Part shown: in pieces, positions 15,201 through 16,805 of the stretch
Position numbering within the stretch: the first letter of the stretch is position 1
Layout: every line of letters starts with the position of its first letter
Origin: DASWIV01 sp036397475
Lineage (GTDB): Bacteria > JAJVIF01 > JAPKYR01
Direction: 5' to 3'
Assembly: GCA_036397475.1 (NCBI GenBank)
Contig: DASWIV010000156.1
Location: forward strand, 1-16,805
DNA length: 16,805 nucleotides
Notes under the pieces: model-generated
Databases searched by the model: none
Told to the model about the DNA's origin: nothing
What the model saw: the letters and a program-made list of their open reading frames with translations, nothing else
Program-made: the position numbers and the translations under genes

Positions 15201-15349
15201 TCCTTGAACAGCCACTCGCGAACGCCTTCGGGCGACCAGTCGCCTGACGGGCTGAATCCGGGTGGCCATCCCTTGATCGACTCCTTCCAGTGGGTAGCAA
15301 GAGCAGGCAGGTCAGAGTCGGTGAATTCCCTGATTTCAAATTCAGGCAT
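12197..15349 (-). CDS. GNAT acetyltransferase fused to a large beta-rich region with two mutarotase-like modules
   Basis: In this 1050-residue protein, residues 1-150 form a GNAT domain. It has the acetyl-CoA loop QGKGYG (92-97), preceded by GLLNAHPGY and followed by NLQAVPLYKKTGF (124-136). The other 900 residues are beta-rich with no signal peptide. After a bridge (about 155-200) come sandwich-like stretches (about 200-430), then two segments with similar beginnings, SNGLLTV (448-454) and DNGAIEF (791-797). Both resemble galactose-mutarotase-like supersandwich folds, but that is fold inference only. The acetyl acceptor is unknown; a carbohydrate is possible. The ATG at 15349 has GGAGGG about 12 nt upstream and opens directly onto the GNAT fold, so the in-frame start at 15439 was rejected. 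The last seven codons lie in a 43-bp repeat. The gene converges on the ABC operon. Confidence 0.85.
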   Translation of the reverse strand: MPEFEIREFTDSDLPALATHWKESIKGWPPGFSPSGDWSPEGVREWLFKESHIAVWLGWVGDVVVSYLGYSQGYTDTDCTYVGLLNAHPGYQGKGYGRKILAHCVDRAIHDNVKRLDLYTWPGNLQAVPLYKKTGFFWRPDSDVMMYNFLPVAVNNPLVKSFLGDVNWYDALRQPLEVKEDTDLHDGCHYHKYTFAADNKNLEVLVDPSTSGIAGITTPEFSVKALIRGDSHPSGFSHPVTWVVENKNSTALDIKLHSSQSGVVDYSLNESLALSGRKEIETNVKVASDAQREHQKWYSKPLECRVTVNGVESIIKPGIHAVPSIELRRKDTVVYLNPGDSSTENITLNSNIPDEISFTPEITSTGPVSVDNSQDSPIEIQPNDSFGIGVHAESSGETGKGIISIGGKLSWKGETSEIHPVIVGACSYPTGKASTLSPNDPEYRTISNGLLTVTSRRRGGSTDFMLRSDGKLFNQEYEAIGKPFSSEFANALYSIDTGEDEFYAWITLSCASNDFPGLEIRRKIKLGSGYEVHIETSLINNSGREFKGKVCVNFRMQNLTRPVMPLNGRIVYGDRESWHSGNVSVPSDPSRFSENWFTYNVATLNTNADKFVGFIFSNVDKLNFNRWGVFAPEFHIGKLPPGATHEFPWMKIIGSAASWEEIQNIALKNKPSSLPRRAVHYIRAESNVFPGENPAINFHMERENECTGTGTVIMENGNRIEESSGTWNINSPIRIDLPVNQDTPGLKKAVCETKWMGITRTDQLAWFDPVPGSSVKIESSAEKDMEFMAVDNGAIEFRVAPAFCGTLYHLSDLSNGRNLLRTSFPEPASYVWWNPWYGGIGIDAYSLGYRFHRSKFKGSGAKINWHGIEWEGIKVDITLLRDFSSVKIENYFLTRPGVHAILNLTRIFENGNASRNVNTETWMFPDLTGDIDLPTENLLDIDGGKIHLRRSEDGQSTGHGNWVAHSDPRDGKTLGVVCLQGKCGAYDIARDGQAIFMGRTTRSYPDQIAESATFITLADSPDKIPVLANSILHWDRKIVVEKSVAYTTGA

Positions 15350-15398
15350 AGGGATAGTTTTCCCTCCTGTGAGAGATATAAAGTGATTGGGGAAAGTA

Positions 15399-15427
15399 AA
15401 AATAGCGCAAGAATGGAAAGTAGTCAA
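15399..15427 (-). promoter_or_regulatory. Promoter of the GNAT fusion gene
   Basis: On the minus strand, TTGACT (15427-15422) and TATTTT (15404-15399) are separated by exactly 17 nt. Transcription would begin near 15392, giving a leader of about 43 nt that contains the ribosome site. The spacing and both hexamers are good. The element lies downstream of the alternative start at 15439 and so supports the ATG at 15349. Confidence 0.7.
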
Positions 15428-15464
15428 GAGGCTATACAATTACTGTTATCCTGTCTATTTGATG

Positions 15465-15470
15465 TAGAAT
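15465..15470 (+). promoter_or_regulatory. Candidate -10 element of the YfhO-like gene
   Basis: TAGAAT lies 8 nt before the ATG, so transcription would start at or next to the start codon. No strong -35 is present. A GTCTATTTG 9-mer (15453-15461), the same as the triple repeat before the exporter promoter, lies just upstream. Confidence 0.35.
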
Positions 15471-15477
15471 ATGGCAC

Positions 15478-16805
15478 ATGATGACGGATGAGCGATGGAG
15501 GTTTTCGCGGTACGATGTCTACGTTCTCATTTTCTTCGTGCTCGTAGCCACGTGGACATTCAGACTTGTCCTCGCGGGGACGCACGAGCCGATCATGAGC
15601 TCGATGCGTGAGTTCGAGCCATGGAAATCGACCCTTACCAGGGTTGATCTGGACCGAAATGAATCCTTCGCTGACGATCCTACCACCCAGAGTTACCCTT
15701 GGACACACTACGCTCACGAGCAGATGCATGAAGGGGATTTTCCGCTCTGGAATATGCGGATGTTCTCAGGAACCCCATTCACCGCGAATCGATTAACGGG
15801 CTTATACAATCCGCTGGTGTTAATCCCGGCGTACTTGCTTCCAACCATTCCGGCACTGACCGCAATGTATTTCATGCACTACGTGATGGCGGCATGGTTC
15901 ATGTACTTGTTCTTGAAGTCGATGGGGATATCGAGGTCAGCGGCGTGTTTCGGAGCGGCTGCGTTCATTCTGCAGGGATCGTACATCCCGTGGATGGGAA
16001 TTATTGTCCTCGATAAGGCGTACTTCGTAATGGGCTTGTATTACCTGCAGAGATTGATGGCAAGGACTGATGCCTGCGGATATTTCGGATTTGTGCTTTC
16101 GTACTATTTCATGATCACAGCGAGCTATCCGCAACTGGTGATTGTGGGATTGTATACGTACATTTTCTGGATCCTCTTCTCCGTAAAATGGAGTGCGAAA
16201 AATGCGATGCGGCGGGGACTTGGTTTATTCCTGATGATGCTGACGGTGTTTTTCCTGGGCGGTATGCAGAATATTCCGATGCTGGAGTTCTACCAGAATT
16301 CACTCCGATCGCTTCCGGAATTCAAGGAAGAGCTTGCGTCGCTGACAAAACTCGAAAGTTTCGAGGGTCCGGCGAATTACGTGGTAATTTTCTTTCCGAA
16401 ATTTTTTGGCGATTACCTCGGGGTGCAGATAAACAACCTGCCGGAGTTCGTACTGGGAATTCTCAACCACGCTTATATCGGGATTTTGTCCGCGTTCGGA
16501 TTTCTTTTATGCCCGATGGTGTGGAAAAACAGGTACGCAAGATTTTTTATAGTGTACGTACTTATTGGACTGATGTTTATCGGGTGGCACCAGTCGTACC
16601 TGTTCGCGTTAAAGATACTTCCTGGTATGCGGATCAGTACAGTGAAACCGTACTTTCCGACACTGCTTTCAATGATAATTGTCTCCACGTTCGTCCTGGA
16701 TGTATTTCTGAAACGGCTGCCAACGGACAAAAAGTTCGCCGCGAAATTCCTGAGGGCGTACGGATGGGTGCTGGGTGCGGTGCTGGGAATGAGCATGGTT
16801 ATTTA
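15478..16805 (+). CDS. YfhO-like multi-pass membrane protein, 3' end outside window
   Basis: The frame stays open from the ATG at 15478 to the window edge, giving 442 visible residues with no stop. A membrane segment near 13-33 is followed by a large extracytoplasmic-type loop with YPWTHYAHEQ and GDFPLWNMRMFSGTPFTANR (87-106), then NPLVLIPAYLLP. This D/PLWN/GxP pattern resembles the YfhO family, GT-C-like integral membrane proteins linked to polymer glycosylation. At least eight more hydrophobic segments follow (for example 125-147, 205-235, 248-262, 355-370 and 396-411). The start is either this ATG or the adjacent one at 15481. No ribosome site precedes either, so a leaderless mRNA is possible. 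It is divergent from the GNAT fusion gene. Family assignment is moderately sure; the substrate is unknown. Confidence 0.7.
   Translation, partial: MMTDERWRFSRYDVYVLIFFVLVATWTFRLVLAGTHEPIMSSMREFEPWKSTLTRVDLDRNESFADDPTTQSYPWTHYAHEQMHEGDFPLWNMRMFSGTPFTANRLTGLYNPLVLIPAYLLPTIPALTAMYFMHYVMAAWFMYLFLKSMGISRSAACFGAAAFILQGSYIPWMGIIVLDKAYFVMGLYYLQRLMARTDACGYFGFVLSYYFMITASYPQLVIVGLYTYIFWILFSVKWSAKNAMRRGLGLFLMMLTVFFLGGMQNIPMLEFYQNSLRSLPEFKEELASLTKLESFEGPANYVVIFFPKFFGDYLGVQINNLPEFVLGILNHAYIGILSAFGFLLCPMVWKNRYARFFIVYVLIGLMFIGWHQSYLFALKILPGMRISTVKPYFPTLLSMIIVSTFVLDVFLKRLPTDKKFAAKFLRAYGWVLGAVLGMSMVI

Overview
This window looks like a chromosomal segment from an uncultivated, probably Gram-negative-type bacterium of moderate GC content. 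Three observations support this: lipoprotein signal peptides with clear lipoboxes, a short 4.5S-type SRP RNA without an Alu domain, and a gene mix (PKD lipoprotein, M20C dipeptidase, stand-alone glutamate formimidoyltransferase, YfhO-like membrane protein) typical of metagenome-derived lineages. I cannot assign a phylum from the sequence. No rRNA, tRNA, prophage or CRISPR array is visible.

Layout. (a) 1-965: a REP/RAYT module, with a transposase-like HUH protein gene flanked by inverted and tandem copies of one short repeat whose central core exists in two versions. (b) 982-1900, minus strand: a DUF948 gene followed by a YtxH gene, in the same order as Bacillus ytxG-ytxH, ending in a terminator. 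(c) 2061-3521, minus: a PepD-type (M20C) dipeptidase with all metal and catalytic positions. (d) 3626-3769: the SRP RNA gene with its own promoter, lying between the divergent dipeptidase and GDPD genes. (e) 3770-5672, plus: a lipoprotein glycerophosphodiester phosphodiesterase and then a glutamate formimidoyltransferase with a strong terminator. (f) 5727-8272: a monocistronic 816-residue PKD-containing lipoprotein with promoter and terminator. (g) 8301-12067: a regulated-looking two-gene operon for a heterodimeric ABC exporter with one degenerate ATP site. (h) 12071-15349, minus: a 1050-residue GNAT acetyltransferase fused to a very large beta-rich region, converging on the exporter operon across a repeat-filled junction. 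(i) 15478 to the end, plus: a YfhO-like multi-pass membrane protein, cut by the window edge.

The genes do not form one pathway. Housekeeping or scavenging functions (SRP RNA, dipeptidase, GDPD, formimidoyltransferase) sit beside envelope and export functions (YtxG/YtxH-like pair, PKD lipoprotein, ABC exporter, membrane protein). The points most worth a second look are the REP core swap, the SRP RNA abutting a start codon, the GNAT/double beta-sandwich fusion, the twin 43-bp repeats that encode the GNAT C-terminus, and the GTCTATTTG repeats in front of the exporter promoter.
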